Made by a program: the position numbers and the translations under genes. From the NCBI GenBank assembly GCA_038025085.1, contig CM076154.1, positions 21,462,501 through 21,526,500 of the forward strand: a stretch of 64,000 nt of DNA, in the 5' to 3' direction. Each line of letters opens with the position of its first letter. Position 1 is the stretch's first letter. Below, one piece after another: positions 1 through 9,653 of the stretch. Source of the DNA: Tetragonia tetragonoides. Lineage: Eukaryota > Streptophyta > Magnoliopsida > Caryophyllales > Aizoaceae. The notes beneath the pieces were generated by a model. The model was not told the origin of the DNA. It worked only from the letters and a program-made list of their open reading frames with translations, and did not search any database.

Positions 1-794
1 AGTAGTCCAGTAATATCCCAGTCGTAGGACCTTTTTGGAGAGAATTCGACCATTCATGTGTGGTCCACACACCCCATTGTGTACCTCGTCCATGATCTCT
101 GCAGCTTCTTCGGCATTCACACATCTGAGTTTTACCCCGTTGTGGGATTTCTTGTACAGAACCCCCTTGTATTCTATGTATTGCGCCGCTATGAGACGGA
201 TGGCCCGTTGAGCTCTTAGTGGTGCATCTTGAGGGTACACTCCTTTGGTGATGTAGTTGAAGACGTCTTGGTACCAAGGATCTTCCTCGATCGGAGCCAA
301 GGTCATTTTTGTGTCGAGGTTGTTGCAAAAGGCTGGCTCGCTTCTTCTTTGAATACATACAGGCATCATGCTAACTGGATCGGGTATGATAACCAAAGAT
401 GCTAGTTTGGATAGAGCATCCGCGAATTGATTGTCCTCTCGTGGGAGGTATGTGAAGGCTACCTCTTCAAAGTTGTCGAGTACCTTATCCAAAACTTCCT
501 GGTAGAGTGCCAAGCTTTCACTGTGAACTTCCACTTCCTAGAAACCTGATTGATGATCAGTAAGGAATCCCCATAGACCTTGAGTACTCTGATACCAAGG
601 CCTACTACTGCTTGAAGACCGATGATACACGCTTTATATTCGGCTGCGTTATTGGTAACCGGAAAGTCTAACTTTACCGAGATGGGCGTCTGAGCTTCGT
701 CTGGAGATACTAGAAGCACTCCTGCGCCGTAACCCTTTTGGTTGGATGCTCCATCGAAATACATATTCCAACAATTTTCCTCGATTAGGGCCAC
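1..794 (-). pseudogene. Second (archaeal-like) RNase H and integrase zinc-binding region, copy 1
   Basis: The minus strand from 794 encodes an RNase H with the three acidic positions visible: MYFDGASNQKG, NNAAEYKA and VYGDSLLIINQ. A frameshift near 500 moves the reading frame; the new frame gives LPREDNQFADALSKLAS, the usual end of this domain. It then continues to an integrase N-terminal region with the H-N-G-V-C-G-P-H part of the zinc-binding HHCC motif, and is cut by the window edge. An in-frame TAA (about 804-806) separates it from the RT ORF. The same integrase stretch recurs at about 12280-12640 in copy 2 with high similarity. Confidence 0.85.
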
Positions 795-806
795 GTCTTC
801 GTCAGG

Positions 807-2158
807 TTAGTCATATTGTTCGTCTTCCTTGGCCGTGTGAGTGGGGTGCTCAGCCAAGTATTCTGAACCTGCATGTCCCTTGATGGTCTTTGTGGGATCA
901 AACTTAAGATCAAATTCAGACAACAACACAGTCCAACTTGCAATCCTTCCGCTTAAGACTGGTTTCTCGAAGATGTATTTGAGGGGGTTCATCCTTGACC
1001 TTACTAGTACGGGATGGTTAAGCATGTAGTGTCTGAGTTTCTTGGTGGCCCAAACTAGTGCTAAGTAGGTCTTCTCAAGGCTTGAGTACCGGGTTTCATA
1101 GTCGATGAACTTTTTGCTTAAGTAATATATAGCTCGCTCCTGATCTTCTGTGTTCTGGGCTAGCATAGCCCCCCTGGAGGTGTCGGTCACTGTCAAATAA
1201 AGGATCAAAGGCAGCCCTTGCTTGGGAGGAGCAAGAATTGGTGGATTGGCTAGATAATCCTTAATCTTGTCGAACGCTTCTTGACATTGGTCGTCCCATT
1301 CAATCTTGACCCCTTTCTTCAGCTTCTTGAATACGGACTCACATGTTATAGTGAACTTTGATATAAACCGACTTATGTATTGGAGTCGGCCGAGAAACCT
1401 CCTAATTTCCGTTTCATTCTTGGGTGGTGGCATCTCAACTATTGCTTTGATCTTTGATGGATCAATTTCAATTCCTCTTTGACTGACTACATAACCTAAC
1501 AACTTTCCTGATGTGACCCCGAATGCACACTTTTGAGGGTTTAGTCGGAAGTTGTATTTGCGGAGTCTTTCAAAGAACTTGTGAAGTGCTTGAACATGTC
1601 CGTCTCGATGTCTAGATTTCACAATCATATCATCCACATAGACCTCAGCTTCTTTGTGCATCATATCATGTAATAAGGTTGTAGTAGTCCTTTGGTAGGT
1701 TGCGCCTGCATTTTTTAACCAAAATGGCATGACTCTGTAGCAATAAGTTCCCCATGGAGTTATGAGCGTTGTCTTGCTCATGTCTTCTTCGGCCATCTGA
1801 ACCTGATTATACCCCACGTAGCCGTCCATAAATGACAATAGGGCGTATTCAGCTGTATTATCTACCAGGAGATCAATGTGGGGCAAAGGGAAATCATCTT
1901 TCGGGCTAGCTTTGTTGAGATCTCTGAAATCAACACACATTCGGACCCGACCGTCTTTCTTTGGTACTGGAACCACATTGGCGATCCATTCGGGTAATTG
2001 GATACCACAATAAACCCAGCGCCAAGCTGTTTCTGTACTTCATCCTTTATTTTCAAGGCCCACTCTGGTTGGAGACGTCGCAGTTTCTGCTTAACCGGTT
2101 TAGCATCTGGGTATAAAGGGATTTTGTGCTCGGCTATGCTCCTTTCAATTCCAGGCAT
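807..2158 (-). pseudogene. Reverse transcriptase plus first RNase H, copy 1
   Basis: A 389-codon stretch (1976-807) carries the RT core: VPVPKKDGRVRMCVDFRDLN, the fingers/palm region, the catalytic YVDD box (EVYVDDMIVKS, near residue 113) and the thumb motif RRFLGRLQYISRFI. It is followed by a degenerate RNase H (LYLTVTDTSRGAMLAQ) whose first catalytic residues are altered, as is usual for Tat elements. The N-terminal RT segment (2158 to about 2000, DMPGIERSIAEHKIPL) is in another frame, so there is a one-base indel near 2000-2010. It would have copied element RNA in cytoplasmic particles; it is not functional now. Confidence 0.92.
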
Positions 2159-2170
2159 GTCTTTATAGGA

Positions 2171-2593
2171 TCAGGCAAAGACATATGTGTATTGCTTCAA
2201 GAGTTCAACAAATTGCTCACGTTCCTGTGCAGCTAGGGATAATCCAATTCTTACTTCACGAGGTTTGCTTTCATTGCTCAAATTTATTAATTCTGTTTCC
2301 TCCAAAATAGAGGTCTTTTGTTCATGATTATTTACTGCTTTTAGCAGCTGTTTGGGCAACTCGTTTTCATCATTGGGTTTATCAACAGCTAAACAAGGCA
2401 GCGAATAAGCAGAAAGATTTTTCATTTTATTGACATCAGAATCGAAAACAGCAAGAAAGGGGTCTAAACCTCCCTTCAATGTGACACTAGACTTAGAAAA
2501 AGTAGAGGGGACACTTCCTGATCCTGACTCATACCTAGGACTTACGCTAGACACTGACTCTGACTGAGACTCGGAATCAGATTCTTCCATCAT
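2171..2593 (-). pseudogene. Linker upstream of RT in the copy 1 polyprotein
   Basis: A 140-codon open stretch. The start is Ser/Glu-rich and the end reads VELLKQYTYVFA, the usual lead-in to the plant gypsy RT. It ends at a TGA (2173-2171) followed by SYKDMPGI in the same frame. A Trp is expected at this stop, so it is probably a TGG to TGA change. The stretch 2594-2888 just upstream continues the polyprotein with stops. I see no D-S/T-G protease motif between the zinc knuckle and RT, so protease is either missing or too decayed to recognise. Confidence 0.7.
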
Positions 2594-2888
2594 TTGTCCT
2601 TCCCCAGCGGATATCGTGACCTTTCATCCGTTAGGGCCGGTCCAGCTTACTTCTTTGCGCCACCCCCTTGTAATGTCTTCAGTAGTATATATTAGGTCCG
2701 CAGGGTTGAAATTGCGATCATTGAGAGCCATCACTTCTTCATCTACCTCTGGAGCTTCGGCCATTCTTCTTTCACGACCGAACAAGAGGCCCAATAGCTG
2801 GTTACCTGATGCTTTGGTCCAATCTTGACTTGTGGGCCCTAAGGGGTGTTAGGGCTCCTCCCCCAACTGATTGCAGTCTCGGAATATT

Positions 2889-4235
2889 TCAAAACCTGGG
2901 TGTGTGACCCAAGCCGTAGTACGGGCAATAGTCTCCTTCCGTAATGAACTGGCCATTTAGGTTGTGGCTATAAGGTGAGATGATATGTTTTCCCTTGAGT
3001 TGTTTCTTTTGCTTCAGACCTTGGTCACGGATATCATTGTCAGTAGGTTCATATCCGAGTCCGAAAGAGTTATTTTTGGGCTCAAATTTGAAAGTAGTGG
3101 GCCCTTGTCCATTTCTTCCCAGACCCATACCGGGTATGTATCCTTGCTTTTTGAGGAAACCATTAACATGAGGGTTTGAGTGTGGTATGAAGGGTGCTTG
3201 ATCCATTTCAAGCACATTAACTTCGAGCTGCGATTCATACCTTCGTACTTTGATCTTGAATACATGGGATTTTGAGGGAGAGACCATCCCGGAGTTGATA
3301 ATAGATTGGATGTCGTACTTCAAACGATAACATTGTTCCGTGAGTTGGCCAAATCATCTGTGGTATTGGCAATAGAGGTACGGATCTTCCTCTTTTACCC
3401 ACACCCCTTCTAAAAACTGTAAATCTCCGCGGCAAAGTAGAGCAGTCATGACGTCATAAGATGGCAATGCCAGAGGTGTGAACTCGCGGATGGGGATGCT
3501 TGGTCTCTCTCTTGACAACCAATGATGCGCGGGCCACATTGTTCCCTCATCAATGAAGGTTTGGATTCTGCTCCTCAAGTCCCTGCAATCATTTGTGTGA
3601 TGTGTGCATGCTCGACAGTACTCGCAATAAACACTTGAATTTCCATTTTCTGGGATGAGCTCATATGTTGGTCCTACTGGGTTTATATAGCCATATGCCC
3701 TCATTTGTTGAAAAATGCGTTCTTGAGGCCAACGGGGTTGGCCTTGATCTCGGACCAGTTTGTTCCCTTCTAGGAACTTAATTCTCCTTTCCAACTCAAC
3801 AACTGTTTTCAGCAGCTCTTTAATCTTTGAGTGATAGACCATCACATATTGAGTTAGGTGCTCAATATTGTCTTGCGATTCAGCAATAGCTTGGATTGGC
3901 TTGTCTGCGCTTCTATACCTGATGAGACGTGGTGTCTCGTCTGGATCAAGGCCTGCTTGGATTTTGGCCTCTCGGAACGATCGATCCAATTGTTCTTTCG
4001 GATCAAGGGATTCATCTTGAGTATCTAGCACTGATTCTCTCAAAGTTTCACGAACTGGATATGTGGTTGTCACAAAATGAGTCTTGATCCTCTTAGCGTT
4101 CTGACCCATTTCTGACCCTGGCGTGAGAGGAGATTCTTCCTGTGTATCTTCACTTGAGGACCGCTTGATGGAGTCTGGCGTGATCTGAATGAATAGATGA
4201 CCATTTAGAACCAAAAGAAACCACAAGACTCTCAT
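2889..4235 (-). pseudogene. Gag C-terminal region with zinc knuckle and G-patch, copy 1
   Basis: One reading frame from 4235 to 2889 interrupted only by a TGA at 3356-3354. It starts MRVLWFLLVLNG, close to MRVSWFL in copy 2. It has a charged coiled-coil-like stretch (IKELLKTVVELERRIKFLE), a CX2CX4HX4C zinc knuckle (CEYCRACTHHTNDC), a second knuckle-like remnant (YLYCQYHR, stop, FGQLTEQCYRLK), and a glycine-rich G-patch (GYIPGMGLGRNGQGP ... GLGYEPT). G-patches are known in plant gypsy polyproteins and probably bind nucleic acid. No retroviral-type capsid domain is recognised. Confidence 0.8.
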
Positions 4236-4684
4236 CTAATGAAAAATTGACCCACACATAGAAAACACATTGTCCTAAAAAGAAAAGTCCTTAACCCTGA
4301 ATGCCCAAATATTTCCCTAATATCCAGGAAAAATAAAGTCAATGAATGAGAATAAGAAAAATAGAAAACGATGACTATCCTAATTTTATTCTCCTAGCCT
4401 CAAAGAAAATGAAAAATGAGATAAAATAAAACAAAAAAAAAATTCAGTCCTTTCTTTTTTTCTTTTTTTTCGATTTTTCGACCTTTTTTGGTTTTGCCTT
4501 TTTTTTTATTTTTCGATTTTTTTTTATTTTGTTTTTTTTTTGGACCGAATCTGATTTACATCAAAAGAAAAATAAAATACATAAATAAGAAAAGGGAGGG
4601 CGGGAAAATTGAAAGACTGACTCTTTTTTTTATTAAAAAGATCTAAAAATTGTTCATGACTTTTAGAATAAATCATTGGGAAAA
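4236..4684. other. A/T-rich leader of copy 1
   Basis: Non-coding leader between gag and the MULE insertion. It has long runs of T on the plus strand (about 4440-4550), so the element RNA would be A-rich here. The matching T-rich leader in copy 2 lies at about 14620-14740. The left copy of the MULE target duplication TTGGGAAAA is at 4676-4684. Confidence 0.6.
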
Positions 4685-5864
4685 GGAAAATTTGATAACA
4701 ATAATCCGAAGTTTCAGCAATCCGACAATAATAATCTCAAGATGGAAAATCCATGTCATTGATCCAAAGTTGACACCCGTCCCACAATAATGGTCCACCA
4801 GCTAACACCGTTAGCACACCGTTAGTTTTGTGGTTTAGTGACACAATTATCATTAATAATTATGATTAATAATTAATACTAATAAATCAGAAAAATCCTT
4901 CTCTCTCATGGCATCATTTTCTCTCTCCTCCTACCACCACAGACTTCTATGGCTACAGCCTACAAGTGCTCTTCTATACAAATTTCCTCTATGACCAGTT
5001 CATCAAAGCATCCAATTTATATGCCCATATCACGAATCACAATTTTGTTACTATGTTTCCAATTTAACAAGTCCAACAATGGCTTTACATATAGAAGAAC
5101 AACAGACTTCCATGGCTTTCCATTTTCCCCGTGCCCCTAATCTCAATTTGGGGAAGACCCTAACCCCTACTTTTTCCGACCATGGACGCAAGGGGTTCAA
5201 GATCGCAAATTTTCCATCAATTTGATGTTAATAAAGATGGAGGTCTCACTAGAGATGAAATGGATACGGCGGCACTTGATTAAATTTTCCGGCGAGCAAA
5301 TTAGTACAATTCACAATGAGCACTTACTCCACTGTTGATGTTTCCAATCATGGGATTGTTTTTTATGATACTTGGAAATTGGTTGGTGATTTTGGAGGTT
5401 TTGATTAAATGGTTGAAGGGAAAACGGGTTAAAGATGAGAAATTGAAGAATGATACTTTCAATTTGGATGCGTTTTCTGATGCTGGGTAGTGTTAATAAG
5501 AGGGTGAATTGGGTAGAAATTGAGGAGGTCATGGTGTGGAAATTGAAGTTGTGAAGGAAAGCTTGGTCTTTAATTGTTTGATAATGGTGCAAAGTGAAAG
5601 AAATGATGGGGAAGATGGAGAAGAAGGAAGATAAAAACAAAATAAGGAGAGATTAGAGGAGAGAGAAAAAAAATTTAAAAAAAAAATATTTTTTTTATAT
5701 AATTACTGCCCCCTCATCAAACTAGGGACGGAAGTTTAACGGAGTTAGTAATGGACCAATATTGTGGGACGGATTTTAACTTCGGATTAATGACATAGAT
5801 TTCTCATTTTGGGATTATTATTGTCGGATTGATGAAACTTCGGATTATTTTTATCAAATTTTCC
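4685..5864. mobile_element. Pack-MULE (non-autonomous Mutator-like element) with long TIRs
   Basis: The 1180-bp insert is flanked by identical 9-bp duplications TTGGGAAAA (4676-4684 and 5865-5873). Its ends, starting GGAAAATTTGATAA and ending TTATCAAATTTTCC, are inverted repeats of about 145 bp with few mismatches. A 9-bp duplication with long TIRs is diagnostic of the Mutator superfamily. The related element copy 2 reads straight through the site (about 14865-14875), giving the empty-site sequence. The interior has no transposase but holds captured host-gene sequence. Confidence 0.95.
5182..5490 (+). pseudogene. Captured fragments of a plant EF-hand/TPR calcium-binding protein gene
   Basis: An ATG at 5182 opens MDARGSRSQIFHQFDVNKDG, with an EF-hand loop DVNKDGGLTRDE. 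After a shift, another frame reads KFSGEQISTI (about 5281-5313). Further on, VSNHGIVFYDTWKLVGDF and, after another shift, KRVKDEKLKNDTFNLDAFSD follow. From family knowledge these match, in order, separate parts of the N-terminal half of the plant calcium-binding tetratricopeptide proteins (the Arabidopsis At2g32450/At1g05150 type). The pieces are joined with internal deletions and frameshifts, so no functional protein is expected. Confidence 0.75.
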
Positions 5865-5873
5865 TTGGGAAAA

Positions 5874-6408
5874 TGATGAGTGTTCATTGAATTTGAATTC
5901 TCGCACCATCTTTGGGCATTAGGAACTAGCTAAAAATAAAAGAGAAGACTCCTAGCACGTAGGTACATGTTGGCACATAATCACGTAATTCATGCATTAT
6001 AAAGACGTAATTTATAGGCAAACATGTGATCAGACGGGCATTACAACGACACATGCACAACAAGCAAGTGGATACACGAATGTGGATTGAAGGCTTTTGG
6101 CTCCTGTGAGGTTACCATGACAAATTACAATTTCCGTTCGACGGATGGTCGACACATCGATTGTAATTCTTTTCATCAACAAAGGATTGATGAGTCATGG
6201 GTGAGAAAGCATCGATTTGCACGATAGGACAACTGTATATTCCTTTAAATATATGTGTTGTCTACGAGTTGCGACACAAACTTCCTCGAGGGTCGATAAG
6301 GGTCAAAAGGTTGTGCCAAGGTACATGCAAATGATGCAAACATATATGGAACATGTTATTAAACAATTAAGCAAACTTGACTTTCGAGTCTCACCCTCTT
6401 AAATAAGT
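5874..6408 (-). other. 5' leader of copy 1 between MULE and PBS
   Basis: Non-coding. It aligns closely with the copy 2 leader at about 14875-15420, including the tracts near CTCGCACCATCTT and GACTTTCGAGTCTCACC. The short open frames here have no recognisable domain. Confidence 0.7.
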
Positions 6409-6426
6409 CCCCAGTGAAGTCGCCAC
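6409..6426 (-). other. Primer-binding site, copy 1
   Basis: The minus strand directly after the 5' LTR reads GTGGCGACTTCACTGGGG. This resembles the TGGCGACTCNRCTGGGG primer sites that I recall for plant Tat/Ogre elements, thought to pair with the 3' end of a tRNA-Arg; the tRNA identity is from memory, not tested. Confidence 0.7.
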
Positions 6427-7171
6427 TGTAAGGACCCGGGATTTTCACCAATCCATTTGTTTCCCCCGGAGTGCGTCCTTATAGAAAATTTCTCAGTTGG
6501 GGGCTTAGATAAGTTCAAGGGACCATCGAGTTATAAAAGCTTTTGAAAAGAGTTAAATTGAATAAAAACCATGAAAGAGGTCACAAATCTGCAATCGGCG
6601 TTTTATCGAAGGGACAAACTGAAGGGACGAACCGAAAGAACAACCCAATAGCGCAAAAAGTGAACTGATCATGTTTGCTTAATAATTTAAATACATAATT
6701 CCCATGCAAAACCGAATTAACAACCTAGACTTAGACTATTAATTGGTTCATCACAACATTTATTTTAACCCTTATTTAGACATGCATTTGATTGGCAAGT
6801 TGAGCAGCACAACGACTATACAGACAGTATTTAGGAAGCAATAAAAACGTGACTTAGCATGATACCTACATTATGACTACTGGAAAATAAACAAATAAGC
6901 AAGCAATTTAATTTGAGCCCTTAGGAATTTGTACCTGAACTATAGGCTATATTTGACAAGAATAGTAAAAATAGATCTCAAGTTTCAGAAGAAAGAGGGA
7001 GAAGCTCAAGAGTACTCAACTGAGGATAGAGGTTGCCAACTGTAGGCTGTGTCCTTTGAACTGAAGGTGAAGGGTTGTTTATATAGGCGTGGAAAAGTAG
7101 GATTGTACGGTCGAATTTGAGCTGAAAAATGAGACGAGCTTGAAAAATGAGCTGGGATCGAAGAAAAAGGC

Positions 7172-7189
7172 AGCGCCGCTAGCGGCGCT
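7172..7189. promoter_or_regulatory. Perfect 18-bp GC-rich palindrome in the LTR U3
   Basis: The sequence AGCGCCGCTAGCGGCGCT is a perfect palindrome about 90 bp upstream (minus sense) of the LTR TATA-like box. Variants of its core (CTAGCGG) recur at about 7200 and 7215, in the copy 2 LTR (about 16313 and 16345), and at 9482 upstream of the antisense gene. Confidence 0.55.
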
Positions 7190-7273
7190 AGGCTAGGCCA
7201 CTAGCGGTCCTGGTCGGCGCTGCTAGCGGCCCTGGGAGATTTTCCATGGCTGCTGACGGCTGTCAGCAGCCAG

Positions 7274-7358
7274 CTGGATGACGTCATAATGACGTCATCC
7301 AGCCTGTTTTTATCGCCGTCAGCAGTCAGCTGGATGACGTCATAATAACGTCATCCAG
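7274..7358. promoter_or_regulatory. Duplicated TGACGTCA double palindrome in the LTR
   Basis: Two near-identical 29-bp palindromes (7274-7302 and 7330-7358), 56 bp apart, each hold two TGACGTCA-type octamers separated by TAA; the second has one octamer mutated. TGACG pairs are the core of as-1-type elements bound by TGA/bZIP factors. Copy 2 keeps a single, mutated version (about 16411-16439). Confidence 0.65.
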
Positions 7359-7672
7359 CCTGTTTTTATCTTCCGGGGAATTTTACATGTTCCGAAAAAT
7401 ATGAAAAGATCATTTTACCCCTGAACGGTAAAAGACGATTTTACCCCTAAATTGCAACTTGGCGACCGGGAGTCGGAATGAGGCATGAGACGTGTCGTTG
7501 GAAAGCTCTTGAACGGGGCTTCTGAACGGAATGGAATAAAGGAGTGTTTGGAGGAAAAACCTGAGACCTTATTTTAACTATTAAAGCAAAATAGCAGTTC
7601 AAGCTTAAAAATTACTCCTTTCATCATCGGGCTTTTGCGGAGAAATCTGAAGACGCTTTTTTGGGGTCTACA

Positions 7673-9059
7673 TATGGTCCGCTTTTGATGACGTTCCTGG
7701 GGTTCCTCCCCACATTACCCTAGAGTCTTTTAGGGTATTTTCTCTACGGGTGGTCTTCGAGGGGCCATTCAACTTTGTATGGTACTTGGGGGATCGTTTG
7801 ACTCGGTTGGATTATCCATCCCTGGGTACTCATTTGGTTCCGGAGGATCCTCCTTTAACCATGTTTTACCTGCGTGGTCTAAGTGTGCGGGACCTGGAGG
7901 TCGTGATCCGTGGCAGGGTGGCCACGGAGTTTCTCGTGCCGGAGGTCGCTGGCTTGGACCGTACTGCCATGTACTTAGCCTACTGCTTGGACCGCTTCAT
8001 GCCAGACCTCACTTCTGAGGTAAGAAACTTATCTGCATCTTTTAACTGTATGTGTAATATACTCACTATTTGTATCTTGCAGACGGATCGTCTAGCTCCT
8101 CTGGTCCCTAGGAGGTCTCATTCTAGAGCTTCTCGGAGTCAGCCCTCAACCGTGACCTTCCGACCAATGAAGTGAGGTATATTGGAGAGAGTGGGGGACG
8201 CATAGTGGAGGAGTTCCCTCTTCATATGGATGAGGGAGAGGCGGTGGCGGGCCTGCCCTTGCCTGATGGTTGCACAGGGGTAAGCTTTCTTCTCTCTTTC
8301 TCTTTTGTGTTTGTGTTTGCTTTTATTTTATTTTTTTGGAGTGTTGACTTTATTTTGTGGCTCTCTCTCTCTCTCTTGTAGTTGAACCAGGAGCAGACCT
8401 CTCAGATCTTCAAGTGCCTTCATCTGTTGAAGAAGGGCTGTGGTCGGGTGATGGGCAAGGGGAAGAGTTCTCGGTCCAAGACCGTTGATGTGAGTAGACT
8501 CTCTCCTTTTTTTTTGTTTAGTTAAGTGAAGTGCTTAACTTAACATTTTAACTTTGATTATCTGCAGATGTCCCAGTCTTCATCTTCGGTGGGACCTCGC
8601 CATTCTTCTGCTGCGATGGCTTCTTCGGCGAGTAGACCATCTATCGCTCGTTCTCCTCCCGTAGTGGTGACCAGGCCTCCTGTTGATGAGGCGCCCGAAC
8701 CTTCGGTTCCGCATGTTCCTGAGATGTTATCTCCTGCCGATTTCCAGCCTTCTCTTGATAGGCTGCCTGTTGCTACGCCCTTGGCTGGAGGTTGGGAAAA
8801 CGCCCCTGGATGGGATGTGTCATATGCTGGGCCTTCGCATCAGGATGTGGCTATGGATTTCTCCAGTCAGGCCACGGCGAACTTTTTCACTTCGGGGTTT
8901 TCGGCAGGTACCCCTATGCATGCACCGGCGTATGATGGGCGGGACATGAGGGCTGACAACAGTAGGCCCATTTATAGCTTTTCTCCCCATTACTCGACTG
9001 AGAACTATGGTCAGGGGCCGTCCTTTGATGATGAAGCTCACAGCAACGATTCCAGTTAA
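7673..9059 (+). pseudogene. Plant-mobile-domain (PMD) gene, 5'-truncated by the LTR
   Basis: The frame is open from the LTR edge (IWSAFDDVPGVPPHITLESF) through FRVFSLRVVFEGPFNFVWYL and GDRLTRLDYPSLGTH to CLDRFMPDLTSE. This resembles the C-terminal half of plant mobile domain (aminotransferase-like) proteins. Splice sites support four exons: to 8019, 8083-8279, 8382-8489 and 8568-9059. The introns all have GT-AG ends (8020-8082, 8280-8381, 8490-8567). Exon 2 has a TGA at 8172-8174, probably a one-base shift. The last exon is a low-complexity Ser/Pro/His tail ending at a TAA. The N-terminal half of the domain is missing because the LTR of copy 1 begins there. PMD genes are known as antisense passengers of Tat-type retroelements. 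Confidence 0.65.
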
Positions 9060-9560
9060 GCAGTGTTGGGCCACCTTGTAAACATTAACCTTGGAATTTC
9101 GAATTCCTGTTTTTTTTTATGCAACATTTTTTTCATGATATGTATGATATGCTATGATGACTCAATTACGCCCGTCTGATCTAATTATGCAATGTGTTAT
9201 GCAGTAGGACAAAGCCATAATTTAGGGAATAAAATGAAGGAAAAAAGGTAAATTTTACAAAGAAAAGGCAAAAATAACACATTTTATACATCCTAAAAAA
9301 ATAAAAAATAAATAAAAAAAAAATAATAATAATAATAAAAGATAAATTGAAAAAGATAAATCTAAGAGAGTCTCGGGCTTTGTAATTCTGCGTGGGTATC
9401 AAAATTCGGCTGAAATCGGGTGAACAAGAGCAAAAGAGCGAACTGGGGCGAAAAGGAAATTCGGACCGGGCCAGGGTCTGAGCCGCTAGCGGCGTTGACC
9501 AATGCTACTGACGGCTCTGGTTTGGGGCTTTTTTGTGGATTTCTGACTTCTTCGGCCCGT
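9060..9560. other. AT-rich spacer between the two antisense genes
   Basis: Poly-A/T-rich, with no coding signal beyond low-complexity frames. From about 9405 it becomes GC-richer and contains GCCGCTAGCGGCG (about 9482) and CTGACGGC, motifs also found in the LTR U3 of both gypsy copies. Confidence 0.5.
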
Positions 9561-9569
9561 GTTTCTGCC

Positions 9570-9577
9570 TATAAATA
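9570..9577 (+). promoter_or_regulatory. TATA box of the antisense DUF7745-like gene
   Basis: TATAAATA in the context GCCTATAAATAGGA, 77 bp upstream of the ATG at 9654 and about 90 bp downstream of a CGCTAGCGGC motif. Spacing and motifs mirror the LTR promoter (palindrome to TATA about 90 bp). CT-rich sequence (about 9625-9650) before the ATG looks like a plant 5' UTR. Confidence 0.6.
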
Positions 9578-9653
9578 GGATTTTTGGGATGCTTGATGTT
9601 GTACCACTTTTGTTTTATACCTTATCTCTCCCAAACTTCCCCAACTTTCTACA

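Larger units (their letters stand above)
1..7672 (-). mobile_element. Ty3/gypsy Tat-lineage LTR retrotransposon, copy 1 (3' part outside window)
   Basis: Read on the minus strand, the order is 5' LTR (7672-6427), PBS (6426-6409), leader, gag-like ORF, G-patch, reverse transcriptase, degenerate RNase H, a second RNase H and the start of integrase at the window edge. The second RNase H after the first is a known hallmark of Tat/Ogre-type elements. Several nonsense codons and frameshifts show it is dead. A Pack-MULE (4685-5864) is inserted in the leader; copy 2 has the uninterrupted leader, so the two align on both sides of it. The 3' LTR must lie left of position 1. Confidence 0.9.
6427..7672 (-). 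repeat. 5' LTR of copy 1 (1246 bp)
   Basis: On the minus strand it starts TGTAGACCCC (7672) and ends CCTTACA (6427), giving TG...CA ends, and it abuts the PBS. It aligns with the copy 2 LTR (15439-16751) but lacks about 140 bp present there (copy 2 about 15665-15800). A TATA-like box lies near 7079-7088 on the minus strand (CTATATAAAC). Upstream of it are GC-rich CGCTAGCGGC repeats and two TGACGTCA palindromes. Just outside (7673 on) there is no polypyrimidine tract on the plus strand, so this is a 5' and not a 3' LTR. Confidence 0.88.

Noticed and set aside
2616..3179. Plus-strand frames opposite the gag/G-patch region
   Set aside because: They are opposite-strand shadows of the polyprotein, which has clear zinc-knuckle and G-patch motifs.
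6427..7672. This LTR as the shared 3' LTR of copy 2 (tandem LTR-interior-LTR array)
   Set aside because: The sequence just outside 7672 has no polypurine tract in the required orientation and continues a protein frame instead.
9181..9402. Minus-strand frame rich in Phe/Ile
   Set aside because: It is a translation of an A/T-rich stretch with poly-A runs.
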